A DNA stretch of 64,000 bases, from the NCBI RefSeq assembly GCF_017948675.1, contig NZ_JAGFBU010000006.1, positions 62,001-126,000 on the forward strand, given 5' to 3'. Below are positions 25,355 to 32,973 of this stretch, piece after piece (the first letter of the stretch is position 1; each line of letters starts with the position of its first letter). The notes under the pieces were generated by a model, which worked only from the letters and a program-made list of their open reading frames with translations, searched no databases and was not told the origin of the DNA. Made by a program: the position numbers and the translations under genes. This stretch comes from Flavobacterium flabelliforme. GTDB taxonomy: Bacteria > Bacteroidota > Bacteroidia > Flavobacteriales > Flavobacteriaceae.

Positions 25355-26422
25355 ATGGCACACAACATTAAACCAGGCGTAGCTACCGGAGATCAAGTAC
25401 AGGAAATTTTTAATTATGCAAAAGAAAAAGGATTTGCACTACCAGCTGTAAATGTTACTGGCTCAAGTACTGTAAATTGTGTTCTTGAAACTGCTGCAAA
25501 ACTAAATGCTCCTGTTATCATTCAATTTTCTAACGGAGGAGCGCAATTTAATGCTGGAAAAGGACTTTCAAATAAAGACGAAAAATCAGCAATCGCTGGT
25601 GGTGTAGCAGGTGCACTTCACATTCATGCTTTAGCAGAAGCCTATGGTGCAACTGTCATATTACATACGGATCATTGTGCAAAAAAATTATTACCTTGGA
25701 TTGATGGATTGTTAGATGCTTCTGAAGCCCATTTTGCTAAAACTGGAAAACCATTGTATTCTTCACACATGATTGACCTTTCTGAAGAGCCAATCGAAGA
25801 AAATATAGAAATCTGTAAAACCTATTTAGCAAGAATGAGCAAAATGGGAATGACACTAGAAATCGAACTTGGTATTACAGGCGGTGAAGAAGACGGTGTT
25901 GATAATTCTGATGTTGATAGTTCAAAATTATATACACAACCCGAAGAAGTAGCCTATGCTTACGAAGAGCTTTCTAAAATAAGTCCAAGATTTACTATTG
26001 CGGCTGCTTTTGGAAACGTTCACGGTGTTTACAAACCAGGAAACGTAAAATTGACACCTAAAATTTTAAAAAATTCTCAAGATTTCGTTCAAAATAAATT
26101 CAACACTAAAAATAATCCAGTTGATTTCGTTTTTCATGGTGGATCAGGTTCTACATTGGAAGAAATCAGAGAAGGAATTAGCTACGGAGTTATAAAAATG
26201 AATATCGATACTGATATGCAATTTGCATATACAGAAGGAGTTCGCGATTATATAACAAAGAATATCGATTATTTACATACTCAAATTGGAAATCCAGAAG
26301 GAGACGATGTACCTAACAAAAAATATTACGATCCAAGAAAATGGATTCGTGAAAGCGAAATCACGTTCAATACAAGACTTGAACAAGCATTTGCAGACTT
26401 AAATAATGTAAATACACTATAA
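25355..26422 (+). CDS. fbaA: Fructose-bisphosphate aldolase, class II
   Basis: Zinc-dependent cleavage of fructose 1,6-bisphosphate in glycolysis and its reversal in gluconeogenesis. The 355-residue protein has the zinc ligands and active-site segments ILHTDHCAKKLLPWIDGL, LEIELGITGGEEDGVDNSD, FGNVHGVYKPGNVKL and DFVFHGGSGSTLEEI, then MNIDTDMQFAY. The length and DHC motif place it in the FbaA (class IIA) group. It is followed after 112 bases by accD without an obvious terminator, so partial co-transcription is possible. Confidence 0.97.
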   Translation: MAHNIKPGVATGDQVQEIFNYAKEKGFALPAVNVTGSSTVNCVLETAAKLNAPVIIQFSNGGAQFNAGKGLSNKDEKSAIAGGVAGALHIHALAEAYGATVILHTDHCAKKLLPWIDGLLDASEAHFAKTGKPLYSSHMIDLSEEPIEENIEICKTYLARMSKMGMTLEIELGITGGEEDGVDNSDVDSSKLYTQPEEVAYAYEELSKISPRFTIAAAFGNVHGVYKPGNVKLTPKILKNSQDFVQNKFNTKNNPVDFVFHGGSGSTLEEIREGISYGVIKMNIDTDMQFAYTEGVRDYITKNIDYLHTQIGNPEGDDVPNKKYYDPRKWIRESEITFNTRLEQAFADLNNVNTL

Positions 26423-26534
26423 AAAAAGTAGGCAGCGTTCTGTTTATTATTAATCATTTATTAAAAAAATGATTATACAATACTGAAAAACTGAATACTA
26501 AACATTGGATTACTGAACACTGAATACTAGAAAA

Positions 26535-27389
26535 ATGGCTTGGTTTAAAAGAAAAGAAAAAGGGATTACTACTGCGACTGAAGACAAAATGGATATTCCA
26601 AAAGGACTTTGGTACAAATCTCCTACTGGAAAAATTATTGATGCCGATGAACTTGCTCGCAATTTATTTGTAAGTCCAGAAGATGGTTTTCACGTTAGAA
26701 TTGGAAGCGCTGAATATTTCCAAATTTTATTTGACAATAATGAGTTTGTTGAATTAGACAAAAACATGACTTCTAAGGACCCTTTGAATTTTGTTGACAC
26801 TAAAAAATATGGTGATCGACTTAAAGAGGTAATGGAAAAAACAAAATTAAAAGACGCAGTACGTACAGCCGTTGGTAAATCTAAAGGAAAAGATTTAGTG
26901 ATTTGCTGTATGGATTTTGCTTTTATTGGAGGTTCTATGGGAGCTGTAGTGGGTGAAAAAATTGTAAGAGGAATAGATCATGCTATTAAGCACAAATTAC
27001 CTTTTGTAATGATTTCAAAATCCGGTGGAGCACGTATGATGGAAGCTGCTTATTCGCTAATGCAATTAGCAAAAACTTCTGTAAAACTGGCGCAATTAGC
27101 TGATGCCAAACTTCCTTATATATCTCTATGTACAGATCCTACAACAGGAGGAACTACTGCATCGTACGCAATGTTGGGAGATATTAATATTTCTGAACCA
27201 GGAGCTTTAATAGGATTCGCAGGACCAAGAGTAGTAAGAGACACCACTGGAAAAGATTTACCAGAAGGTTTTCAAACCGCAGAATTTTTATTAGAACACG
27301 GTTTTCTAGATTTTATTACTCCTAGAAAAGAACTTAAAGACAACATTAATTTATATATTGATTTGATTCAAAACAATGATATAAGATAA
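26535..27389 (+). CDS. accD: Acetyl-CoA carboxylase carboxyltransferase, beta subunit, lacking the zinc ribbon
   Basis: The beta subunit of carboxyltransferase works with AccA to make malonyl-CoA for fatty acid synthesis. The crotonase-type core is intact: [56 protein letters not shown] and [13 protein letters not shown]. The N-terminal region aligns with the zinc ribbon of E. coli AccD (from residue 26: [18 protein letters not shown], then [11 protein letters not shown]), but all four cysteine positions are replaced by Ser, Thr/Gly, Ser and Asp. At 284 residues it is slightly short. Ten-base repeats (CTGAATACTA at 26491 and 26520) lie in the leader. Confidence 0.94.
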   Translation: MAWFKRKEKGITTATEDKMDIPKGLWYKSPTGKIIDADELARNLFVSPEDGFHVRIGSAEYFQILFDNNEFVELDKNMTSKDPLNFVDTKKYGDRLKEVMEKTKLKDAVRTAVGKSKGKDLVICCMDFAFIGGSMGAVVGEKIVRGIDHAIKHKLPFVMISKSGGARMMEAAYSLMQLAKTSVKLAQLADAKLPYISLCTDPTTGGTTASYAMLGDINISEPGALIGFAGPRVVRDTTGKDLPEGFQTAEFLLEHGFLDFITPRKELKDNINLYIDLIQNNDIR

Positions 27390-27400
27390 TCAAAACATAA

Positions 27401-27451
27401 TCTTTTAAACAAAAAAAATCTCGATAATTCGAGATTTTTTTGTTTAAAAGA
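27401..27451. terminator. Bidirectional terminator between accD and the MFS gene
   Basis: A long hairpin (TCGA...TCGA core with loop TAAT, extended by A8/T7 and by TCTTTTAAAC/GTTTAAAAGA) lies between the convergent accD and MFS genes. Confidence 0.92.
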
Positions 27452-27487
27452 TATAATGTATTTTAAAAATCAGGATCAAGAAACTAT

Positions 27488-28729
27488 TTACTTTTTAAAA
27501 AAAGAAATCATGATATCTTGTTTTACCTTTTTTTGTTCTTTTCGAACCACTATAAAAATGATATAAGTACAAAATGCTGTAACAAATGCTAGTATGTAAT
27601 TAAAAGTCCAATTGGTATTATAATCATAATTTTGCACAATTGTCAATCCTGTTTTAGAACTAAATACATGAGCAAAACCATAACTCATTTGAAAAGTCGA
27701 CATAAATAAACCTTCTAAGTTTTTATGACTTCTGTTCATCACAAAACTACTTGCAAAAGCAAAGGTTAACATATTACCAAAAGACATTAAAAACATAAAG
27801 ACCCAAAACACCCACGGTTGATGAACTAAATAGAGCAAAAGATAGGAAGCTCCTATTAATAACAATCCTAGCATTATAGCAACCAAATCGGTAATTTTAT
27901 TTTTTTGCACAAAATTAACTACAGCAAGTTCAAAGAGTATAAATACAACACCACTAAAACCTAAGAACATTCCTGTATCAAACTCCGTTAAATTATAAGC
28001 TTCTTTATGATAAATTGGAACAATAGAGAAAACTTGAAAATAAAGATACCCTGTGATTAACGCAATAATCCAATTCATTACAAAAGGAACATCTTTGAAA
28101 GGTGCAAATTTATCTTTTATTACATCATTTAATTCCAGTTTATAAAGTAACTTTTTCTCTCTAACAAAAATTAAAAAAAACACTACAGAGATAATAGAGG
28201 TTAAACCATCAACAATAAATAAAGTGTTGTATTCTGAATTCATGATTAAAATACCTCCTAATACGGGTCCTACGATAAGTCCCACATTAGTAGCCATTCT
28301 TAATAAAGACAAAGCTCTCACTCTAGATTCACTAGTTACATAATCGTTTATACTTACCATCATTGCAGGTCGATACATATCAGCAACTGCAGTCAAAAGG
28401 AAAACAGAAATACACAATAATTCAAAAGTAATTGCAAATTGAAGCGAAAGTAATACTACACCACTAGCAAACAAGCTAAAAGCCATTACTTTATACGCAC
28501 CAAAAACATCAGATAACTTTCCGCTTAAAAAAGTACCGACAAGAGATCCAACTCCAAAGCAAACCATAATCCACCCTATTTGTGAATAACTTAAGTTTAG
28601 CTCCTCTTTAAAGTATTTGGACAAAAAAGGAACAACTACAGCGCCAATTCTATTGACAAGTGTAATTAAAGCAAGAATCCATATTTCTTTTGGAAAATTT
28701 TTAAAATTTCCTAAATAACGGTTAAGCAT
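27488..28729 (-). CDS. MFS transporter
   Basis: A 413-residue inner-membrane protein with about 12 hydrophobic segments in two halves. The motif between helices 2 and 3 is GKLSDVFGAYKVM, the MFS signature A (normally G-x-L-aD-r-x-G-r-k). A charged cytoplasmic loop (VREKKLLYKLELNDVIKDKF) separates the halves near residue 195. The substrate cannot be named; the drug:H+ antiporter-like DHA1 branch is likely. It is transcribed toward accD and is downstream of the PAS gene on the same strand, 50 bases away. Confidence 0.88.
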   Translation of the reverse strand: MLNRYLGNFKNFPKEIWILALITLVNRIGAVVVPFLSKYFKEELNLSYSQIGWIMVCFGVGSLVGTFLSGKLSDVFGAYKVMAFSLFASGVVLLSLQFAITFELLCISVFLLTAVADMYRPAMMVSINDYVTSESRVRALSLLRMATNVGLIVGPVLGGILIMNSEYNTLFIVDGLTSIISVVFFLIFVREKKLLYKLELNDVIKDKFAPFKDVPFVMNWIIALITGYLYFQVFSIVPIYHKEAYNLTEFDTGMFLGFSGVVFILFELAVVNFVQKNKITDLVAIMLGLLLIGASYLLLYLVHQPWVFWVFMFLMSFGNMLTFAFASSFVMNRSHKNLEGLFMSTFQMSYGFAHVFSSKTGLTIVQNYDYNTNWTFNYILAFVTAFCTYIIFIVVRKEQKKVKQDIMISFFKK

Positions 28730-28779
28730 TTTTTAAATATATTTAAAAGGCGTGTACTTATTAAAATTTTATAACTGTA

Positions 28780-29385
28780 TTAGTTACCAAAGAATCTTCC
28801 GAAAAAACTTTTTTTAGTTTCTTCAACTTCTTCAGTAGTAGATTCTAACTCCACTTGTTGATTTAAATCATCCATCATTAATTTTGTAATTAATTCTACA
28901 TAATCAAGATTATGATCTTCTAGATAACCAATTAAGTATTTTTCGCTCCCTTCTATTCCGCTTACTTCTTCAATTTTATATAGTTTTTTATAAAGCTCAT
29001 CCACTTTTTTTACCACACCCGGAGAAACGGCTTTACGACGGGCTACGTATTTTAAAATTTTTGCATCATCACTTACAACATAATCAAAATCAGTAATTAC
29101 CCAGTAATATTTTCCTGATTTGGCTAAGTTTTTAATAACACCATGAAATTTTTTACGTTTTGAAATATTATCCCACAAGACTTTAAAAATTACTTTGGGC
29201 ATATCTGGATGACGGATAATATTATGAGGTTGCCCTATTAGTTCTGATTCATCATATCCAGAAACTGATGCAAAAGTCTCATTTACATATTCTAAGCTTC
29301 CGAATAAATCGGCTTTACTAACAATAGTTTGAGTTTCATCCCACTTAACAGGTTGATCAATTGGTGTTGGACGTTTTTTATCCAT
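28780..29385 (-). CDS. PAS domain protein, Aer-like
   Basis: The first 125 residues form a PAS domain of the aerotaxis-receptor type (FGSLEYVNETFASVSGYDES, then IGQPHNIIRHPDMPKVIF and VKNLAKSGKYYWV-like sequence). A helical region of about 75 residues follows and ends in an acidic stretch before FFGRFFGN. No HAMP, methyl-accepting, kinase or output domain is present, so it is a stand-alone sensor, possibly binding FAD or another ligand. Its 201 residues rule out a truncated full-length Aer by a simple frameshift, because no further domain follows in any frame. It lies downstream of the exported Ppx/GppA-like gene by 78 bases. Confidence 0.85.
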   Translation of the reverse strand: MDKKRPTPIDQPVKWDETQTIVSKADLFGSLEYVNETFASVSGYDESELIGQPHNIIRHPDMPKVIFKVLWDNISKRKKFHGVIKNLAKSGKYYWVITDFDYVVSDDAKILKYVARRKAVSPGVVKKVDELYKKLYKIEEVSGIEGSEKYLIGYLEDHNLDYVELITKLMMDDLNQQVELESTTEEVEETKKSFFGRFFGN

Positions 29386-29463
29386 AATATATTTTTTAGT
29401 ATTAAAATTTTAAAAATTAGAAATTTATAGGGAATTTATTCACTATAAAAAGTAGAATATTGT

Positions 29464-30534
29464 TTAATAGATTTTCTTTACTTTAGTAGAAAGATCCGTT
29501 ATATAAGATATCAACCATGCAATTTGACCTTCTTTAGCAAAATATAATTTTTTACTATTAATATCTGGTATGGCTTCTAAACACACCAATAATATATTAC
29601 TACCAGAAATTAAATATTTTTGAGAATAGGTCTTTAAAACTTTATCAACATCTTCATCAGTTTTAGCTAGGTCTTCAAATTTGCGGAAGTTATTTTTTAA
29701 AATAGCATCATAATTTATCACATCTTCTAACTTAAATTGACTGAACGCTTCTTTAGTAACCCCTTTGTATAGCGTGTAAAAAGCCCAAACGGCACCTCCA
29801 GACAGGTATACTTTTTCTTTGCGTAAAGCTTGAGGTTTAGATTTATACATAGCATCAACTTGTTCCCTTAATATCGGCAAAAAGCTGAATGACCTAGAAT
29901 TATATTCCCCAATATCTGTACTATTCGTTTTTTTAATAATACTTTCTGTAAGGGTTACACTTCCATAATTAAGACTTAATGGAAAAAATATAAAAGCATT
30001 ATTATTAAGTACATCGATATAACCACCTTTAGTATTACCTCCTCCTATATCAAGGATCATAGAGTTTTTATAATCTACTGGAGGAACACATCCTTTTAAG
30101 AGCATTTTGCCTTCCATTTGAGCATCGATAAATTCAAGATCTTTGCCTGTGGCAGCTTTAACCTTATCAATAAGTATTTGGGTATTATTAGCCATAGCCA
30201 CACCAGAAGATCCTACTATAAAAATATTTGCCTCTGGAACCTTCATCTCTATCATAATTTTCCTGTAATTATCAGAAATAATTTCAATAGCTTTATTCAT
30301 GTTTTCCTCAGTCATATTCCCTTCAGTAGAAATACCTTTTGCTATAGCTACATTTTCTGTCCAATAGGATTTAACATTAATATTTCCTTTTTTAATATTG
30401 AACACGTCTATAACAGACATTTTGATTCCTTTACTTCCAATTTCAATTCCAGCAAAAATATTTTCTTGTGAAAAAAGGAGCGCAGGCAGAAGTAACACTA
30501 AAAAAAGTGTGAAGTTGAGTTTAAAAATTTTCAT
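29464..30534 (-). CDS. Exported Ppx/GppA-like (ASKHA-fold) protein
   Basis: The 356-residue protein has a clear Sec signal peptide (MKIFKLNFTLFLVLLLPALL, then FSQENIF). The mature part has Ppx/GppA phosphatase motifs: phosphate-1 loop AGIEIGSKGIKMSVID (compare DIGSNSIR), IDAQMEGKMLLKG near residue 140 in the place of the catalytic-Glu SGEEEAR segment (one Glu kept), phosphate-2 loop SMILDIGGGNTKGGYID, and LSLNYGSVTLTE. Ppx/GppA enzymes cleave polyphosphate or pppGpp in the cytoplasm. An exported member is unusual, and the substrate here is unknown. It could instead be a non-enzymatic ASKHA protein. It is transcribed from a promoter about 165 bases upstream with a long leader and precedes the PAS gene. 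Confidence 0.75.
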   Translation of the reverse strand: MKIFKLNFTLFLVLLLPALLFSQENIFAGIEIGSKGIKMSVIDVFNIKKGNINVKSYWTENVAIAKGISTEGNMTEENMNKAIEIISDNYRKIMIEMKVPEANIFIVGSSGVAMANNTQILIDKVKAATGKDLEFIDAQMEGKMLLKGCVPPVDYKNSMILDIGGGNTKGGYIDVLNNNAFIFFPLSLNYGSVTLTESIIKKTNSTDIGEYNSRSFSFLPILREQVDAMYKSKPQALRKEKVYLSGGAVWAFYTLYKGVTKEAFSQFKLEDVINYDAILKNNFRKFEDLAKTDEDVDKVLKTYSQKYLISGSNILLVCLEAIPDINSKKLYFAKEGQIAWLISYITDLSTKVKKIY

Positions 30535-30701
30535 TTTTTAAGTTTTATTTTATCAAGAATTATTCAATTTTTGAATTTAATTATCTTGAATTTGACAAAT
30601 AAAACACTTTGACTTTTGAGATTAAAAGAGAGCGATTTTCGTAAATTTAAAGCAAATTATTACTGTAGGTTAGCAACGAAATCACTAGTGTTTTGGGGCC
30701 G

Positions 30702-30709
30702 CAAAAGTA
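30702..30709 (-). promoter_or_regulatory. Promoter -7 element TACTTTTG upstream of the Ppx/GppA-like gene
   Basis: CAAAAGTA on the plus strand reads TACTTTTG on the minus strand, followed by GCGGCCCC, a G/C-rich start region unusual in this A/T-rich window. It implies a 5' untranslated region of about 160 bases (30535-30695). No known RNA family was recognised there. The rest of 30710-30967 is A/T-rich and empty. Confidence 0.55.
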
Positions 30710-30967
30710 CAAAAAAAACCAATAATTTCGCCCTATAAGCATTAAAAGAAATAATAGCAAATTAGCCAACACTTCAATCATTTCATAAGCAATCTATTAA
30801 GCGAAATTATTTTTAACAATTAACCCAAAAAACAACTAAACCTTATAGCAAAAAAACCGCTATTCAAATAAATTAATAAGAATTTATTTATTCGCTAAAG
30901 AAATATAAACGATTTATTTAAAAGATATTTTTGAATAAAATTCATTAAAATGATTCCAACTAATAGA

Positions 30968-31017
30968 CTTTTTAATTATTTTGAAGTTTCAAAAAAAACT
31001 TCAAAATAATTAAAAAG
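30968..31017. repeat. 22-bp perfect inverted repeat
   Basis: Positions 30968-30989 and 30996-31017 are exact reverse complements (arms begin CTTTTTAATTATTTTG) with a six-base loop. It is the longest perfect hairpin in the window. It lies 59 bases upstream of the small plus-strand gene at 31076 and 433 bases upstream of the minus-strand Ppx-like gene. There is no U-tract after either arm, so it is not a clear terminator. Confidence 0.75.
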
Positions 31018-31048
31018 AGTTACAGTAGTATTTGAATCATAAAAAAAT

Positions 31049-31056
31049 TAAATTTG
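31049..31056 (+). promoter_or_regulatory. Promoter -7 element TAAATTTG for the gene at 31076
   Basis: Perfect TAnnTTTG match 20 bases before the ATG, immediately downstream of the 22-bp inverted repeat. Confidence 0.6.
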
Positions 31057-31075
31057 CTACTTAAACTTTTTATAG

Positions 31076-31456
31076 ATGTCAGATTTTTTAAAATTATTTG
31101 GAGAAAATATTTCAAAGGAAATGCCTGGATTTGTTGCATTAAGTGTTGTAGATGTAAAAAGCGGTAATCTTTATTACTCAAAAAGAAACGACAACAAATT
31201 TGATATAGAAAGTGCTTCAAAATTTGCATTAGAAATGATTAGAGCACAATTGAACGCCAATGACTTTTTAAAGCAAAAACAGAATATTGATGACATTACT
31301 ATTACATTGACAAATCAATTTCAGTTTTTAAAAATTTCACAAAACAATAGTTACTTTATCTATCTAATTGCAGATTCCTCTAAGGCAAATTTAACTTTCA
31401 CAAAAGCTATTCTAAACAAGCAAGTAGCTCAAATTTCGAGCATATTTCACATTTAA
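31076..31456 (+). CDS. Small protein, possible roadblock/LC7-like fold
   Basis: This 126-residue cytoplasmic protein without signal peptide shows a pattern like roadblock/MglB domains: GFVALSVVDVKSGNLYYSKR near residue 18, an Ala/Met-rich helix (ESASKFALEMIRAQLNAND), then two beta strands and a helix. Roadblock proteins regulate small GTPases. The match is by eye and weak. It has its own promoter and a strong inverted repeat upstream, and it converges with the ABC permease gene. Confidence 0.6.
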   Translation: MSDFLKLFGENISKEMPGFVALSVVDVKSGNLYYSKRNDNKFDIESASKFALEMIRAQLNANDFLKQKQNIDDITITLTNQFQFLKISQNNSYFIYLIADSSKANLTFTKAILNKQVAQISSIFHI

Positions 31457-31524
31457 TGAAATAAAAATTAGGGTTTAAAAAAAAATGATTGGCAACATCT
31501 CTAAAGAGTACTTTTTTATAAAAA

Positions 31525-32775
31525 TTACATTCCGGTTCTAATAGCTTCTACTGGATCTAGTTTAGACGCTGTAATAGCAGGCAAAATTCCAGATATCAAT
31601 CCTATAGCTGCAGCTAATCCAGTTCCTAGAACTACATTTCCCATACCAAGAACAAATTCAAAATCCAAAACATTGGTCAAAATCAGAGAAATAATCCAAA
31701 CTAATAATAGCCCGATTACACCACCAATTACAGATAAAATAATAGCTTCAAATAAAAACTGAAATAAGATAAATTTATTTTTGGCTCCTAATGATTTTTG
31801 AATTCCAATTAGATTGGTTCTCTCTTTTACAGAAACAAACATAATATTAGCAATACCAAAACCACCTACCAAAAGAGAAAAACCACTAATAATCCATCCA
31901 ACCACATTCATTTGACCTAAAATACCGTCGATAAGGTCTGTAAAACCTGAAAAAACATTGATGAAAAAATTATCTATTTCACCAGCTTTCAAACCTCTAT
32001 AGCTTCTTAATTTTTGTGACATTTCGCCTTTGTAAGCCTCCATATCTACCCCTTTTTGGGGTTTAAAAATAATAACATTCGTTAAGGAAGTATTGTTGTC
32101 GCCATACAACTGTCTCACAAAATTCACAGGTATGTAGGCAGCGGTATCATTACTATCACCGAACAATCCTGAACCTTCCTTTTTTATCACGCCAATTACT
32201 GTAAAACGTTTTCCATACAAACGCACATTTTTCCCTATAGGATCAAAATCATCAAATAAAGATTTAGCAATTTCATTTCCAAGAACAATAACCGTAGCTC
32301 CAGAATTAGCTTCTGATTCATTGTAAAAACGACCTTTTTCAAATTCTAATCCTTGAATATCAATAAATTCATGAGAAACAGGAATAATTTTTACATCACT
32401 TACTGTTTTAGAATCATATTTTATAGACTCACTTCTAGTAAAAATTTGATACGCCATTTGATCCGTATTGGTCATCGCCCCTTTCATGTAAGTATATTCA
32501 TCATACTTTACATTAGGAAATTGCTCTCTTTTCCATTGAGGAATATCCGATGGACCAAAAGAAAACTTCATCAAATAGATTGTGTTTTTATCTAAACTAC
32601 TTAAGTCTTTTGTTATTTTCCTGTCTAAAGAATCTACTGCAGCCAATACTGCTATAATCGAAAAAATACCAATAGTCACTCCTAACAAAGAAAGTAAGGT
32701 CCTTAATTTATTATTTTTTAATGCATTCATTGCAAAACCGAAACTCTCACTTAATAATCTAAGGTAAACTAGCAT
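31525..32775 (-). CDS. ABC transporter permease, MacB/FtsX type
   Basis: Inner-membrane permease with four transmembrane helices. The first follows an amphipathic start (NNKLRTLLSLLGVTIGIFSI), then a periplasmic MacB_PCD domain of about 230 residues, then three C-terminal helices of the FtsX domain (GGFGIANIMFVSVKERTNLI, a family signature). It ends SKLDPVEAIRTGM as such permeases do. The length of 416 residues is normal. No ATPase or adaptor gene is adjacent, so its partner lies elsewhere. Substrate unknown (macrolide-, lipoprotein- or peptide-type exporters are all possible). It is divergent from purH. Confidence 0.92.
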   Translation of the reverse strand: MLVYLRLLSESFGFAMNALKNNKLRTLLSLLGVTIGIFSIIAVLAAVDSLDRKITKDLSSLDKNTIYLMKFSFGPSDIPQWKREQFPNVKYDEYTYMKGAMTNTDQMAYQIFTRSESIKYDSKTVSDVKIIPVSHEFIDIQGLEFEKGRFYNESEANSGATVIVLGNEIAKSLFDDFDPIGKNVRLYGKRFTVIGVIKKEGSGLFGDSNDTAAYIPVNFVRQLYGDNNTSLTNVIIFKPQKGVDMEAYKGEMSQKLRSYRGLKAGEIDNFFINVFSGFTDLIDGILGQMNVVGWIISGFSLLVGGFGIANIMFVSVKERTNLIGIQKSLGAKNKFILFQFLFEAIILSVIGGVIGLLLVWIISLILTNVLDFEFVLGMGNVVLGTGLAAAIGLISGILPAITASKLDPVEAIRTGM

Positions 32776-32942
32776 ACAATCTGTTTTGTGTTAAAGTAAA
32801 ATTCCATAAATATTAATCAAAATCCTAATGAATAATCAATTCGTTAAAGTCCCAATCCATTATTTTAGTACTCCTTATATAATAGCTGTAAAAAAATACA
32901 ATTATCTCGTTTTCAAATGGCTTAATTTTAACATTAAAAAAC

Positions 32943-32950
32943 TATTTTTG
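32943..32950 (+). promoter_or_regulatory. purH promoter, -7 element TATTTTTG
   Basis: Perfect TAnnTTTG match 23 bases before the purH start codon. Confidence 0.65.
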
Positions 32951-32973
32951 CACTTGATAACAATAACTACATA

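Noticed and set aside
29464..30534. Ordinary cytoplasmic Ppx with a mis-set start
   Set aside because: The hydrophobic N-terminus leads directly into the mature fold, and no internal Met precedes the first phosphate loop, so the signal peptide appears genuine.
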